Origin: Myxococcaceae bacterium
GTDB lineage: Bacteria; Myxococcota; Myxococcia; Myxococcales; Myxococcaceae
Length of the DNA stretch: 38,353 nucleotides
Assembly (NCBI GenBank): GCA_017881265.1
Contig: JADGRA010000002.1
Coordinates: 1 to 38,353, forward strand
Direction of reading: 5' to 3'
Shown here in pieces: positions 1 to 8,649 of the stretch. The translations under genes were made by a program, and so were the position numbers. Positions within the stretch are counted from its first letter, which is position 1; the number at the start of each line of letters is the position of its first letter. A model generated the notes under the pieces. It made no database searches, was not told the origin of the DNA, and was given only the letters and a program-made list of their open reading frames with translations.

Positions 1-1242
1 CAGCCGCTCTCGGCCGAGATGGAGGGCAACCTCCGGGCCGAGGTCCGACGCGAGGCCAAGGCCGCCACCGAGGAGCTGCGGCGGCGCGTTGCCCAGCGCG
101 ACGCGCTGCGCGCGCAGTTCCCCATGTCGGCCGTGCCGCACAAATACGTCATCGTCGCGACTGGCAACATCTACGACGACGTCGACCAGGCACGGGCGGC
201 CGCCCAGGCCGGGGCGGACGTCGTGGCCGTCATCCGCAGCACGGCGCAGTCGCTACTCGACTACGTGCCCCACGGCGCCACCACCGAGGGCTACGGCGGC
301 ACCTACGCCACGCAGGAGAACTTCCGCATCATGCGCGAGGCGCTCGACGAGGAAAGCCGGCGGCTGAAGCGCTACATCCAGCTCACCAACTACTCCTCCG
401 GGCTGTGCATGGCGGAGATTGCGTTTTGCGCGGCGTATGAGCGGCTGGACATGCTCCTCAACGACGCGATGTACGGCATTCTCTTCCGCGACATCAACAT
501 GCGGCGGACCTTCATCGACCAGTATTTCAGCCGCCGCATCTGCGCGCTGGCCGGCATCATCATCAACACGGGTGAGGACAACTACATCACCACCGCCGAT
601 GCCTACGACGCGGCGCACACCGTCATCGCCAGCCAGTTCATCAACGAGGCCTTCGCTCGCCGGGCCGGGCTGCAGGACTGGCAGCTGGGGCTGGGGCACA
701 GCTACGAGATTGACCCGGCGCGCCCGGAGACGCTGCTGTTGGAGTTGAGCCAGGCCATGCTGGTCCGGCGCTGCTTCCCGGACGCTCCGCTGAAGTACAT
801 GCCGCCCACCAAGCACAAGGAGACGGACATCTTCTTCAGCCATGCCTACGACGTCATGGCGGACCTGGTGGCCGTCTGGACGCGGCAGGGCATCCAGCTG
901 CTCGGGATGATGACCGAGGCGATGCACACTCCGCTGCTCGCCGACCGCTACGTGGCCCTCAAATCGGCGGCCTACATCCACCGGGCCGCCCGGGGCATCG
1001 ACGAGGAATTCACCGTGCGCGAGGACGGCAAAATCGCCGGGCGGGCGCGGGCCGTCTTCGGCCGCGCCATGGAATTGCTCGAGGAGTGTCGCCGCGATGG
1101 ACTGGTGGCGGCCATCGGCCGCGGGCGCTTCGGTGACGTGAAGCGCACCGAGACGGGGGGCAAGGGCCTGGACGGCGTGGTGGAGAAGGCCCCGGACTAC
1201 TTCAATCCCTTCCTGGACCTCCTCGAGGGCACGCTGGCATGA
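1..1242 (+). CDS. kamD: Lysine 5,6-aminomutase, alpha subunit (5' end outside window)
   Basis: This is the large subunit of the adenosylcobalamin- and PLP-dependent mutase that moves the terminal amino group of D-lysine or L-beta-lysine to carbon 5, an early step of lysine fermentation. The frame is open to base 1, so about 100 N-terminal residues of the usual ~516 are missing. An internal ATG at 19 is not a convincing start because the preceding codons continue the same reading. Family-typical segments include 'PHGATTEGYGGTYAT', 'YFSRRICALAGIIINTGEDNY' (first part) and 'KYMPPTKHKETDIFF'. The stop overlaps the kamE start (ATGA at 1239-1242), so the two subunits are translationally coupled. 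The assignment is from sequence recognition; substrate preference cannot be read here. Confidence 0.95.
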   Translation, partial: QPLSAEMEGNLRAEVRREAKAATEELRRRVAQRDALRAQFPMSAVPHKYVIVATGNIYDDVDQARAAAQAGADVVAVIRSTAQSLLDYVPHGATTEGYGGTYATQENFRIMREALDEESRRLKRYIQLTNYSSGLCMAEIAFCAAYERLDMLLNDAMYGILFRDINMRRTFIDQYFSRRICALAGIIINTGEDNYITTADAYDAAHTVIASQFINEAFARRAGLQDWQLGLGHSYEIDPARPETLLLELSQAMLVRRCFPDAPLKYMPPTKHKETDIFFSHAYDVMADLVAVWTRQGIQLLGMMTEAMHTPLLADRYVALKSAAYIHRAARGIDEEFTVREDGKIAGRARAVFGRAMELLEECRRDGLVAAIGRGRFGDVKRTETGGKGLDGVVEKAPDYFNPFLDLLEGTLA

Positions 1243-2021
1243 GCGCGGCCAAGCAGCCCATCCGGGCCTACGGAGACCGTCGGGACGACGGCGTTCTACA
1301 GCTGTCCTTCACGCTGCCGGTGCCGCTTTCCGAAAAAGCCAAGGAGGCGGCGCAGCAGTACTGCAAGGCGCTCGGGCTGCAGGACGTGAAGGTGGCCTCG
1401 GCCGAGGCGGCGGCGGGCCAGTACACCTTCTTCGTCGTCTACGCGCGGAGCCCGGTGGTGCTCGACTACGCGGCCATCGACGTGCCGGAAGTCGTCTTCA
1501 AGAAGCTGGGCTTCGACGAGTTGAACCAGCTGATTGAGGCGGAGCTCGGCCGCCGGGTGGTGGTGTTTGGCGCCTGCACCGGGACGGACACCCACACCGT
1601 GGGCATCGATGCCATCCTCAACATGAAGGGCTACGCCGGGGACTACGGGCTCGAGCGCTACCCGGGCTTCGAGGCCTACAACCTGGGCAGCCAGGTCCCC
1701 AACGAGGAGCTCATCAAAAAGGCGGTGGCCAAGGACGCCGACGCCATCCTCGTCTCCCAGGTCGTCACGCAGCGGGACGTGCACAAGGACAACAGCCGGC
1801 ACTTCATCGACGCGGCGCGGGCGGCGGGGCTGCCCGGCAAGACGCTGCTGCTGCTCGGCGGCCCGCGGGTGGACCACAAGCTCGCCCTCGAGCTCGGCTT
1901 CGATGCGGGCTTCGGCCCAGGCACCAAGCCGTCGCAGGTGGCCAACTTCATCATCCATGCCCTGCTCAAGCGGCTGGGCAAGGAACCCGCTGGCATGCAC
2001 TACGAGGGAGAGCCCACGTGA
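1239..2021 (+). CDS. kamE: Lysine 5,6-aminomutase, beta subunit
   Basis: This 260-aa cobalamin-binding subunit partners KamD. An N-terminal dimerisation part is followed by a B12-binding Rossmann domain. The motif '[17 protein letters not shown]' carries the cobalt-ligating His (His119) and, exactly 11 residues later, the Lys (Lys130) that in the Acetoanaerobium enzyme forms the internal aldimine with PLP. That His-to-Lys spacing is diagnostic of this family. Later glycine-rich segments ('[20 protein letters not shown]') fit the B12 base-off cradle. The ATG overlaps the kamD stop, and the C-terminal TGA overlaps the GTG of the next gene. Both key residues are present, so it should be active. 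Confidence 0.96.
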   Translation: MSAAKQPIRAYGDRRDDGVLQLSFTLPVPLSEKAKEAAQQYCKALGLQDVKVASAEAAAGQYTFFVVYARSPVVLDYAAIDVPEVVFKKLGFDELNQLIEAELGRRVVVFGACTGTDTHTVGIDAILNMKGYAGDYGLERYPGFEAYNLGSQVPNEELIKKAVAKDADAILVSQVVTQRDVHKDNSRHFIDAARAAGLPGKTLLLLGGPRVDHKLALELGFDAGFGPGTKPSQVANFIIHALLKRLGKEPAGMHYEGEPT

Positions 2022-2413
2022 GCACCGTCCACGCGCAGCTGCGGCTGCGGATGAGCAGCCATGATGCCCACTACGGGGGCGCCCTGGTGGACGGGGCCCG
2101 CATGCTCGGGCTCTTCGGCGACGTGGCCACCGAGCTCTGCATTCTCCTGGACGGGGACGAGGGGCTGTTTCGGGCCTACGACAAGGTCGAGTTTCTCGCC
2201 CCGGTGTTTGCCGGGGACTTCATCGAGGCCGAGGGCTGGGTGACGGAGGTCGGCCGGACCAGCCGGAAGATGCGCTTCGAGGCGCGCAAGGTCATCCGTC
2301 CGCTGCCCGAGGTGTCGAATTCGGCGGCCGAGACGCTGGCCGAGCCCATCGTCGTCTGCCGCGCCACCGGCACCTGCGTCGTCCCCCTGGCCAAGCAGCG
2401 GGTCAAGCGGTGA
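2018..2413 (+). CDS. kal: 3-aminobutyryl-CoA ammonia-lyase (hotdog fold)
   Basis: This 131-aa single-domain hotdog protein matches L-3-aminobutyryl-CoA ammonia-lyase, which eliminates ammonia from 3-aminobutyryl-CoA to give crotonyl-CoA late in lysine fermentation. Recognisable features are '[18 protein letters not shown]' near the N-terminus and the '[20 protein letters not shown]' strand-turn typical of hotdog acyl-CoA enzymes. Length equals the family norm (~130 aa). The GTG start sits in a GTGA overlap with kamE, and its TGA overlaps the GTG of kce. Position between kamE and kce strongly supports the specific assignment over a generic thioesterase. Confidence 0.9.
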   Translation: MSTVHAQLRLRMSSHDAHYGGALVDGARMLGLFGDVATELCILLDGDEGLFRAYDKVEFLAPVFAGDFIEAEGWVTEVGRTSRKMRFEARKVIRPLPEVSNSAAETLAEPIVVCRATGTCVVPLAKQRVKR

Positions 2414-3234
2414 GGCCGTACGTCATCACCGCGGCACTGGTGGGCGCCGAAACGACGCGGGAGCAGACGCCCTACCTGCCCATCAGCGCGGAGGAAATCG
2501 GCGAGGAAGCGGCGCGCTGCCGCGAGGCGGGTGCGGCCATGGTGCACATCCACGTGCGCGAGCCGGACGGCCGACCCTCCCAGGACAGCGAATTGTTTCG
2601 CGCGGCAGTGCGGGAAATCCGCAAGCGTTCCGACATCCTGGTGCAGACGTCCACCGGCGGCGCGGTCGGCATGGACGTCGACGAGCGCTGCGGCCCGCTG
2701 CGCCTCACCGGCGCAGACCGGCCGGACATGGCCACCCTCACCACCGGCTCGGTCAATTTCGGCGACGAGGTCTTCAGCAACCCGCGCCCGCTGGTGCGGG
2801 AAATCGCGCGGCGCCTCCGCGCCCTCGGCATTCGCCCCGAGATTGAGTGCTTCGACGCCGGGATGGTGGAGGAGGCGGAGGCGCTAGCGCGCGAGGGCCT
2901 GGTGGACTTACCGGCCCACTATGACTTCGTCCTCGGGGTGCCGGGAGCGCTCGGCGCGAGCGAGCGCGCGCTGGACTTCCTCATGGCTTCCCTTCCGTCG
3001 GGGAGCACCTTCACCGTGGCCGGGGTGGGCAGACACCAGCTGCCGATGGCCGCCCTGGCGGCCAGCAAGGGCGGCCACGGCAGGGTGGGGCTGGAGGACA
3101 ACATCTACCTGTCCAAGGGCGTGCTGGCCAAAGGCAGCTGGGAACTGGTAGCCGAGGCGGCCCGACGCGCCCGCGCCGCGGGCCGCGACATTGCTTCCCC
3201 GGCCGAGGCGCGGAAGCTTCTCCGGCTCAGCTAG
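2410..3234 (+). CDS. kce: 3-keto-5-aminohexanoate cleavage enzyme (BKACE family)
   Basis: This 274-aa TIM-barrel enzyme of the beta-keto acid cleavage family (DUF849) condenses 3-keto-5-aminohexanoate with acetyl-CoA to give 3-aminobutyryl-CoA and acetoacetate. The metal-binding 'MVHIHVRE' (HxH) follows strand 2. Also present are 'TSTGGAVGM', '[10 protein letters not shown]', '[12 protein letters not shown]' and '[14 protein letters not shown]', all family hallmarks. GTG is the start (GTGA overlap with kal). BKACE members differ in substrate, but linkage to kamDE and kal makes the lysine role the best inference. Its product feeds directly to Kal, so the cluster order is not pathway order. Confidence 0.93.
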   Translation: MRPYVITAALVGAETTREQTPYLPISAEEIGEEAARCREAGAAMVHIHVREPDGRPSQDSELFRAAVREIRKRSDILVQTSTGGAVGMDVDERCGPLRLTGADRPDMATLTTGSVNFGDEVFSNPRPLVREIARRLRALGIRPEIECFDAGMVEEAEALAREGLVDLPAHYDFVLGVPGALGASERALDFLMASLPSGSTFTVAGVGRHQLPMAALAASKGGHGRVGLEDNIYLSKGVLAKGSWELVAEAARRARAAGRDIASPAEARKLLRLS

Positions 3235-3257
3235 AGTCCCCCCCGGCGCCCCCCCCT

Positions 3258-3965
3258 GTGTCCGACCGCCTCACCGTCTGCTCGCTGGGAGTCCGCTTCG
3301 GCCACACCGAGGTGCTGCGGGATTTGAGTTTCGCGGTGCCGGAGTCCTCCACCATGGCCGTCATTGGCCCCAACGGCGCGGGCAAGACGGCCCTCTTCAA
3401 GGCCCTCATCGGCGCGCTGCCCTCCACCGGGACCCTCACCTGGGCGCCTGGCACCCGCATCGGCTACGTGCCGCAGCGGCTCGACCTGGAAAGGGACCTG
3501 CCGCTCAGTGGGCGGGACTTCCTGAATGCCAAGGCGGCGCTGGTGGGGGCGAGCCAGAGCGAGGTGAAGCGCGCCACGCAGCTGGTCAACCTCGGCCGGG
3601 CGACGGCGCTTCGCCCCATTGGCAGCCTGTCGGGGGGCCAGTTTCAACGGCTGCTGCTGGCCTTCGCGCTCCTGGGGCACCCCAACGTGCTGCTCTTCGA
3701 TGAGCCCACCACCGGCATCGACGAGCCGGGGGAGGAGCTGCTGTACGCCACCGTGGAGCGTCTGCAGCGCGAGGAGAAGCTGACGCTCATCTTCATCTCG
3801 CACGAGTTGAGTCTCGTCTACCGCATGGCGGCGCTGGTGCTGTGCCTCGGGCGGCGCGGGGTGAGCTGCTTCGGGCCGCCCCGGCAAATCCTCACCCCGG
3901 ACACCCTGGAGCGCACCTACGGGGCTCCGCTCGACCACTACCTGCACGACGTCCATGAGCATTAG
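3258..3965 (+). CDS. Metal (zinc/manganese-type) ABC transporter ATP-binding protein
   Basis: This 235-aa nucleotide-binding subunit has a Walker A 'GPNGAGKT' (residues 37-44), a signature 'SLSGGQFQR', a Walker B 'LLFDEPTTG' and a switch His in 'ISHEL'. Overall it resembles ZnuC/MntB-type ATPases of the ABC-3 family. The start is GTG at 3258, 23 bases after kce, so it may be co-transcribed with the lysine genes. It overlaps the permease gene by 11 bases. Its C-terminal 'TYGAPLDHYLHDVHEH' is His-rich, as often seen in zinc systems, but zinc versus manganese or iron cannot be decided from sequence. Confidence 0.92.
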   Translation: MSDRLTVCSLGVRFGHTEVLRDLSFAVPESSTMAVIGPNGAGKTALFKALIGALPSTGTLTWAPGTRIGYVPQRLDLERDLPLSGRDFLNAKAALVGASQSEVKRATQLVNLGRATALRPIGSLSGGQFQRLLLAFALLGHPNVLLFDEPTTGIDEPGEELLYATVERLQREEKLTLIFISHELSLVYRMAALVLCLGRRGVSCFGPPRQILTPDTLERTYGAPLDHYLHDVHEH

Positions 3966-4716
3966 CGGCCTTTTGCTGTCGGGCAGCATGGCGGTCGCGG
4001 CCGGCGTGGTGGGCTGCTTCGCCGTCATGCGGCGCATGACGCTGGCCGCAGACGCCATGTCCCACATCGCGCTGCCGGGCCTCGGGCTCGCGCTGGTGCT
4101 GCACCTCAACCCCGTCGTCGGCGGCATCGCCATGCTGCTGCTGGGGGCGCTGCTCATCTGGGGCCTGGAGCAGCGCACCGGCATCTCCACCGAGACGGTG
4201 GTGGGCGTCGTCTTCTCCACGGCCCTGGCGGTGGGGAGCATGCTGGCCTCGGGGGAGGAGCTCCTCGATGCGCTTTTGGGAAAGCCCGGGGTGCTCTCCC
4301 CGATGGAACTGGTCTTCGGGCTTCTGGCCCCGCTCGGCGTGGTGCTGTTTCTCATCCGCGCCCGAAACCGCCTCCTCATCACCCTCGTCTCGCCGGACCT
4401 GGCCCGCACCGTCGGCATCCGGGTGGAGCGCCTCAACCTGGGCTTTCTGTTGGCCTTCGCCGTGACGGTGGCCCTCGGGCTGCGCTACCTGGGGGTGCTG
4501 CTGATGGGCTCACTCATCATCATCCCCGCGGCCACGGCCAAGCACCTCGCCCGAAACGTCCGGTCGATGTTTCTGGTTTCGGTGGGCGTCTCCGTCGGGG
4601 CGACGGTGCTGGGCAGCACCCTGGCCGGGTTGCTGCACCGCCCCACCGGGCCGCTCATCATCGCCGTGGCGGCGGCGTGCTTCTTCGTCAGCCTGGCCTG
4701 GCGAAGGCCCGCGTAG
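3955..4716 (+). CDS. Metal ABC transporter permease, ABC-3 (ZnuB-like) family
   Basis: This 253-aa integral membrane protein has about seven or eight hydrophobic helices spread across its length. The 'RRMTLAADAMSHIALPGLGLA' coupling region and 'GVLLMGSLIIIPAATAK' are typical of ABC-3 permeases for zinc, manganese or chelated iron. It begins inside the ATPase gene (11-base overlap). No periplasmic metal-binding lipoprotein (ZnuA-like) is present in the window. After its stop, a 29-base gap separates it from the convergent gene at 4746. Confidence 0.92.
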   Translation: MSISGLLLSGSMAVAAGVVGCFAVMRRMTLAADAMSHIALPGLGLALVLHLNPVVGGIAMLLLGALLIWGLEQRTGISTETVVGVVFSTALAVGSMLASGEELLDALLGKPGVLSPMELVFGLLAPLGVVLFLIRARNRLLITLVSPDLARTVGIRVERLNLGFLLAFAVTVALGLRYLGVLLMGSLIIIPAATAKHLARNVRSMFLVSVGVSVGATVLGSTLAGLLHRPTGPLIIAVAAACFFVSLAWRRPA

Positions 4717-4745
4717 GCACCTGCGCCCGAAGCGGGGACGGACGG

Positions 4746-7160
4746 CTAATGCTTCTTCCCGCCGCCGGACGGGGCCGGCCGGGAGGCGGGTTGCCGAGGC
4801 GCCTGCGGCTTGGGGGCCGACTGCTGCGGGCGCTGCTGGGGCGGCGGACGCGTGCCTCCGCCCATGGAGGACTGGTAACTCTGGGTGCGTTCATTTCCGC
4901 GCTGGCGTGCCTGGTAGTCGCCTTGGATGTTGGACGGGGCAGGCCGGGCCGTGGGCGTCGCCGGGCGCTGAGCCGGCGTGGGCGTGGGGGCGGGGCGCTG
5001 CGGGGGGGTGGGCGAGGGCGCAGGGGTAGGGCGAGCCGCCGGGGTGGGTGGCGTGGCCGGACGCGTCCCCGCGGCTGGCCCCCCGGCCGAAGGCGTGCCC
5101 GGGGCGGGACGCGCCGCGCCGCCGGCGCCGCCGGCAGTGCCTGGCGCCGGCGTGGCGGCGGGCTTCCAGCCGGACTTGTCCCGCTGCTGCCAGTTGCCGT
5201 CCTTCGTCTGCCGCAACACGTTTCCATTCTTGTCGGCGTAGACGTTGTTGGGCGTGGCCGGACGGGTTGCCGGGCGCGCGGCGTTGGCGGGCGGCGTGGT
5301 GGGCCGCGGGACGACGGCATTCGCGTTGCTGGGCCGCTGGTACAGGCTGGCCTGGGGGGGACGACCGCCCGGGTAGCCCCCGGGGGGTGGCCGGTAGCCG
5401 GGTGGGTAGCCGCCCGGAGGGCGGTACCCCGGAGGGGGCCGGTAGCCATACCCAGGCCCGTAGTAAGGCGGCGGGCGGTAGCCGCCCGGGCCGTACCAGC
5501 CACCGCCGTAGGGTGGCCGCCAGGGCGGCCGGTAATAGGCGCCGCCCCACGTCGTGCCGTAATGGAGGAAGCCGACGCTGTACCCCACGCCGTAGCTCCA
5601 CCCCGTCCAGGCGTTGTAGTTGACGCTGAAGCCCCAGGTGACGGGCCGCGGGTAGTAGACGACGGGCGAGACGTAGGCCGGGTAGACGTAGCCCGTGCCG
5701 TACACCACCGCGCCATTCCACGTGTAGCAACCCATGTAGCCGGGCGTGTAGCCGACGTACACCGCCTGCGGCGTCGCCTGGTAAATGGTGACGTACTTCA
5801 CGTTGTACACCGGGCTTGCCGGCGGGATGGTTTGCACGGCCTGTGGCACGGACGTCGCCACCGCCCAGGGCCCCTGCGGCGAGGGCGCCACGTACCAGAT
5901 GGCGTTCACACAGGCGTAGTAGCTGCCATCGATGAGCAGCACGGACGACGGGCTATTCACCGCGTAGGACATGCTGGTGCCGGGAATGGGCTGGAAATTC
6001 GGCTGCCCGTCGTACTGGATGGGGGGCGCGGGCGCGTCTCGCTTCACCTCGGCCGTCTGGGGAATCTGCGCATCGATGATGGCCTCTTTGGCCTGCGTGG
6101 TGCCGGAGACGAAGGCCAGCACGTCGCCCTTGGGGGAGGTCGGGGGGATTTTGGTGAATTCCGGAGGCAGCTGGTCCGAGCGCACGAACGTCCAGGGGCC
6201 TTCCAGCGCGGGGCCGGAATACCAGCGTCCGGCGAGGACGATGAAGTACTTCTGGCTCGCGACGTCCCGGAAGATGTTGTCGTCGGTGTTGGTGACGTAG
6301 AGCAGCTCGGTACCACTGAGGAGCGCGAAGTTGGGCTCGCCTTGCGTCTGGACCAACTCGGTGGGCTCGGTGGCCACCAGGATGTCCGGGGGCGCGGCGT
6401 CCTTGGGAGGCGGCGCGCTCTGGTCCTGCTTGTCGCCCTTGAGGACCACCGCGGCCACCTCCGCCGGCGGATTGGGGATGACACCCCACGGCCCGGCGAG
6501 CAGGTCGGCCGTCTGGTACCAGATGGTGCCGTTGGTCAGGTAGTAGCGCTGCGCGGCCGGGTCGTAGAAAAGCGGGTAGGGCGTATTGACGACGCTATCG
6601 ATGCCCGACTTCTCGATGGTCTTCTTGATGGGGGGGCCGTCGAGGACCACCAGCACCGTCGGCTTGGTTGTGAAGAGGATTTTCGGGGGCGTGGCCTTCA
6701 ACTCATCCGCCGCAGTGCGTTGCACCTGCACCTGCGCCAGGGCCGCGGTGAGCCCGTCGAGCGTCATGGAGAGGTCCCACTTGGGCGTTTCCGCTTCGAT
6801 GTCCGCCGCGAAGCGCTTCTCGTCGTTCTCCGTGGCCTCCGGCAGCTTGAGGCGCGTCACCTTGACGCCGAGCACCTGGACCAGGCGCTGGTCGCGGTCG
6901 ATGTTGACCTCGGCGGAGAACCAGAAGGCGCCGAAGACCGGCTCCGTCTTTCCCTTCGGGGTGAGCGCGAAGGCCGCGCGGCCGTTGAGGGTGGTCCCTT
7001 GCAGGGCCTCGGGCTGCGGCTCATAGACGACGATGGTTCCAGCGACGGAGTCAATCTGCCGGGGCCAACTCGTCGTCCAGTCCGAAGCCGCGCGTGCAGG
7101 ACCGCCTGCGACCAGCAGGCCAAACAGCGCGGCGGCGAGCAGCGAACGGGACCAAGCCAT
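4746..7160 (-). CDS. Large secreted protein with three WY-GPW repeats and Tyr/Pro-rich tail
   Basis: This 804-aa protein has no function I can name. A signal peptide (residues 1-25, ending PARAA) predicts export. Residues ~26-160 form a mixed domain. Three degenerate ~65-residue modules follow (about 161-228, 258-326, 378-435), each ending in W-Y, then 7-8 residues, then G-P-W. Residues ~455-545 are Tyr/Gly-rich, then come repeats of the 'PPGGYPPGYRP' kind (~545-605). The tail is Pro/Ala/Thr-rich (to 804) with an island at 640-666 ('VYADKNGNVLRQTKDGNW'). Similar proteins in proteobacteria carry only vague names. The start ATG at 7160 is chosen because it begins the signal peptide; the open frame upstream reads antisense through fabF. 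It diverges from fabF across 123 bases. Confidence 0.8.
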   Translation of the reverse strand: MAWSRSLLAAALFGLLVAGGPARAASDWTTSWPRQIDSVAGTIVVYEPQPEALQGTTLNGRAAFALTPKGKTEPVFGAFWFSAEVNIDRDQRLVQVLGVKVTRLKLPEATENDEKRFAADIEAETPKWDLSMTLDGLTAALAQVQVQRTAADELKATPPKILFTTKPTVLVVLDGPPIKKTIEKSGIDSVVNTPYPLFYDPAAQRYYLTNGTIWYQTADLLAGPWGVIPNPPAEVAAVVLKGDKQDQSAPPPKDAAPPDILVATEPTELVQTQGEPNFALLSGTELLYVTNTDDNIFRDVASQKYFIVLAGRWYSGPALEGPWTFVRSDQLPPEFTKIPPTSPKGDVLAFVSGTTQAKEAIIDAQIPQTAEVKRDAPAPPIQYDGQPNFQPIPGTSMSYAVNSPSSVLLIDGSYYACVNAIWYVAPSPQGPWAVATSVPQAVQTIPPASPVYNVKYVTIYQATPQAVYVGYTPGYMGCYTWNGAVVYGTGYVYPAYVSPVVYYPRPVTWGFSVNYNAWTGWSYGVGYSVGFLHYGTTWGGAYYRPPWRPPYGGGWYGPGGYRPPPYYGPGYGYRPPPGYRPPGGYPPGYRPPPGGYPGGRPPQASLYQRPSNANAVVPRPTTPPANAARPATRPATPNNVYADKNGNVLRQTKDGNWQQRDKSGWKPAATPAPGTAGGAGGAARPAPGTPSAGGPAAGTRPATPPTPAARPTPAPSPTPPQRPAPTPTPAQRPATPTARPAPSNIQGDYQARQRGNERTQSYQSSMGGGTRPPPQQRPQQSAPKPQAPRQPASRPAPSGGGKKH

Positions 7161-7283
7161 GGCGACCTCACTCCCCGGGGGGGGTTGCACGTCCAGCCCC
7201 TCAGACGGACGGGGCGCTTCTTTAATCACACCTGCCCGCCGAGAGGCGATGCCGGGCCGCCTTCTGTGCGACGCTTCCTGGGT

Positions 7284-8525
7284 ATGGCGGCGCGCAAGGT
7301 GGTGGTCACCGGACTCGGCCTCGTCACCCCGCTCGGCACGGGCGTCGAGGTGACCTGGCAAGGACTTCTCGCCGGGAAGTCCGGCGTCGGCCCCATCACC
7401 CGCTTCGACCCGGGACGGCTCCAGACCCGCATTGCCGCGCAGGTGAAGGACTTCGACGCCCTGCAGTGGATGGACCGCAAGGAGGCGCGCCGCACGGACC
7501 TCTTCGTCCAGTACGCCCTGGCCGCTGCCGAGATGGCGTTGCGGGCGAACGGCTTGCGCGTCGGCCGTGACTACCTCCCGGAGCGGGTGGGCGTCATCCT
7601 CGGGTCGGGAATTGGCGGCCTGGCTTCCGCCGAGGAACACCACGAGAGGGTGCTGCAGGTGGGCTTCGACCGGCTCTCGCCCTTCTTCGTCCTGCAGATT
7701 CTCACCAACACCGCGGCCGGCCTGGTGAGCATCCGCACCGGCGCCGCCGGGCCAAACTGGGCGCCGGTGTCCGCCTGCTCCACCGGGGCGCACGCCCTCG
7801 GTGAGGCGTTGTGGAACATCCGCACCGGGCGCACCGACGCAGTCATCGCCGGCTCTGCCGAAGCGGCGGTGACGCCGTTAAGCGTCGGCGGTTTCGAGGC
7901 CATGCGCGCCCTCTCGGCCCGCAATCAGGACCCCGCAGGGGCGAGCCGACCGTTTGACCGGGAACGGGACGGCTTCGTCCTGGGCGAGGGCGCCGGTGTC
8001 CTTATTCTCGAGGAGAAGGAATCCGCCCAGCGGCGCGGTGCCCCGCTTCTGGCGGAATTCGCCGGCTATGCCGCCAACGCGGACGCGCACCACCTCACCC
8101 AGCCCACCACCGACGGGGCGCGGGCGGCCTCGTGCATGTCGCTGGCGCTGGCCGACGCGGGCCTCGCCCCCGGCGAGGTGGGGTACCTCAACGCCCATGG
8201 CACTTCGACGCCCCTCAATGACGTCCATGAGACGCGCGCCATCAAGCGGGCCTTTGGCGAGCATGCCCACCGGCTCGCGGTGAGCTCCACCAAGTCCATG
8301 ACGGGGCACCTGTTGGGGGCGGCTGGCAGCGTGGAGGCGGCGTTCAGCGTCTTGGCGCTTGCGCGCAGCGTCCTGCCCCCCACCATCAACCAGCGCACGC
8401 CGGACCCGGAGTGCGACCTCGACTATGTCCCCAACACGGCACGGCCGGCGAACGTGCGTGCAGTGATGAGCAACTCGCTCGGCTTCGGCGGCACCAATGC
8501 CGTCTTGCTGTTCACGCGGCCCTAG
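7284..8525 (+). CDS. fabF: Beta-ketoacyl-ACP synthase II (FabF/KAS II type)
   Basis: This 413-aa condensing enzyme performs decarboxylative Claisen elongation of acyl-ACP with malonyl-ACP. The Cys-His-His triad is visible: Cys165 in 'SACSTGAHA', His305 in 'NAHGTSTPLND' and His342 in 'KSMTGHLLGAAG', with Lys337 alongside. The C-terminal 'SNSLGFGGTNAVL' is standard. Length equals E. coli FabF. It stands alone, not beside acpP or fabG, so a secondary role in a specialised fatty-acid or lipid pathway is possible. No good ribosome-binding site precedes the ATG. The frame is open for some 2.6 kb upstream, but that part is antisense to the secreted-protein gene and is not coding. Confidence 0.94.
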   Translation: MAARKVVVTGLGLVTPLGTGVEVTWQGLLAGKSGVGPITRFDPGRLQTRIAAQVKDFDALQWMDRKEARRTDLFVQYALAAAEMALRANGLRVGRDYLPERVGVILGSGIGGLASAEEHHERVLQVGFDRLSPFFVLQILTNTAAGLVSIRTGAAGPNWAPVSACSTGAHALGEALWNIRTGRTDAVIAGSAEAAVTPLSVGGFEAMRALSARNQDPAGASRPFDRERDGFVLGEGAGVLILEEKESAQRRGAPLLAEFAGYAANADAHHLTQPTTDGARAASCMSLALADAGLAPGEVGYLNAHGTSTPLNDVHETRAIKRAFGEHAHRLAVSSTKSMTGHLLGAAGSVEAAFSVLALARSVLPPTINQRTPDPECDLDYVPNTARPANVRAVMSNSLGFGGTNAVLLFTRP

Positions 8526-8599
8526 CGCAACTGCGCCAGGCGCTGAAGTACCGCGCCGCCCAGGACACGAAGAAGGGCAAGTAGTCGCGAGGGCAGCCG

Positions 8600-8640
8600 G
8601 AGGCCCCGCTGCCACACCGGAAACTGCCTGGCGGGGCCTC
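8600..8640. terminator. Hairpin between convergent fabF and carboxyltransferase genes
   Basis: A perfect 10-bp inverted repeat (GAGGCCCCGC at 8600-8609 and its complement at 8631-8640) with a 21-base loop lies in the 124-base gap between the two convergent stops. It probably terminates both genes. No clear T-tract follows on either strand, so this is a likely but not canonical terminator. Confidence 0.5.
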
Positions 8641-8649
8641 GACGGGCTG

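Noticed and set aside
5340-5520. Repetitive GC-rich DNA resembling a short tandem repeat or CRISPR-like array
   Set aside because: The repetition is explained by Pro-Gly-Tyr-Arg codons of the secreted protein; repeats are irregular and there are no spacers.
4677-7283. A 1282-codon open frame on the plus strand running 4677-8525
   Set aside because: Only the last 413 codons (fabF) carry recognisable sequence. The first 2.6 kb is antisense to the secreted-protein gene, whose signal peptide and repeats are coherent; the long opening comes from high GC.
8526-8586. Short peptide tail reading QLRQALKYRAAQDTKKGK after fabF
   Set aside because: Looks like a protein C-terminus but lies in a different frame from fabF with no start codon or upstream coding sequence; chance is the simpler explanation.
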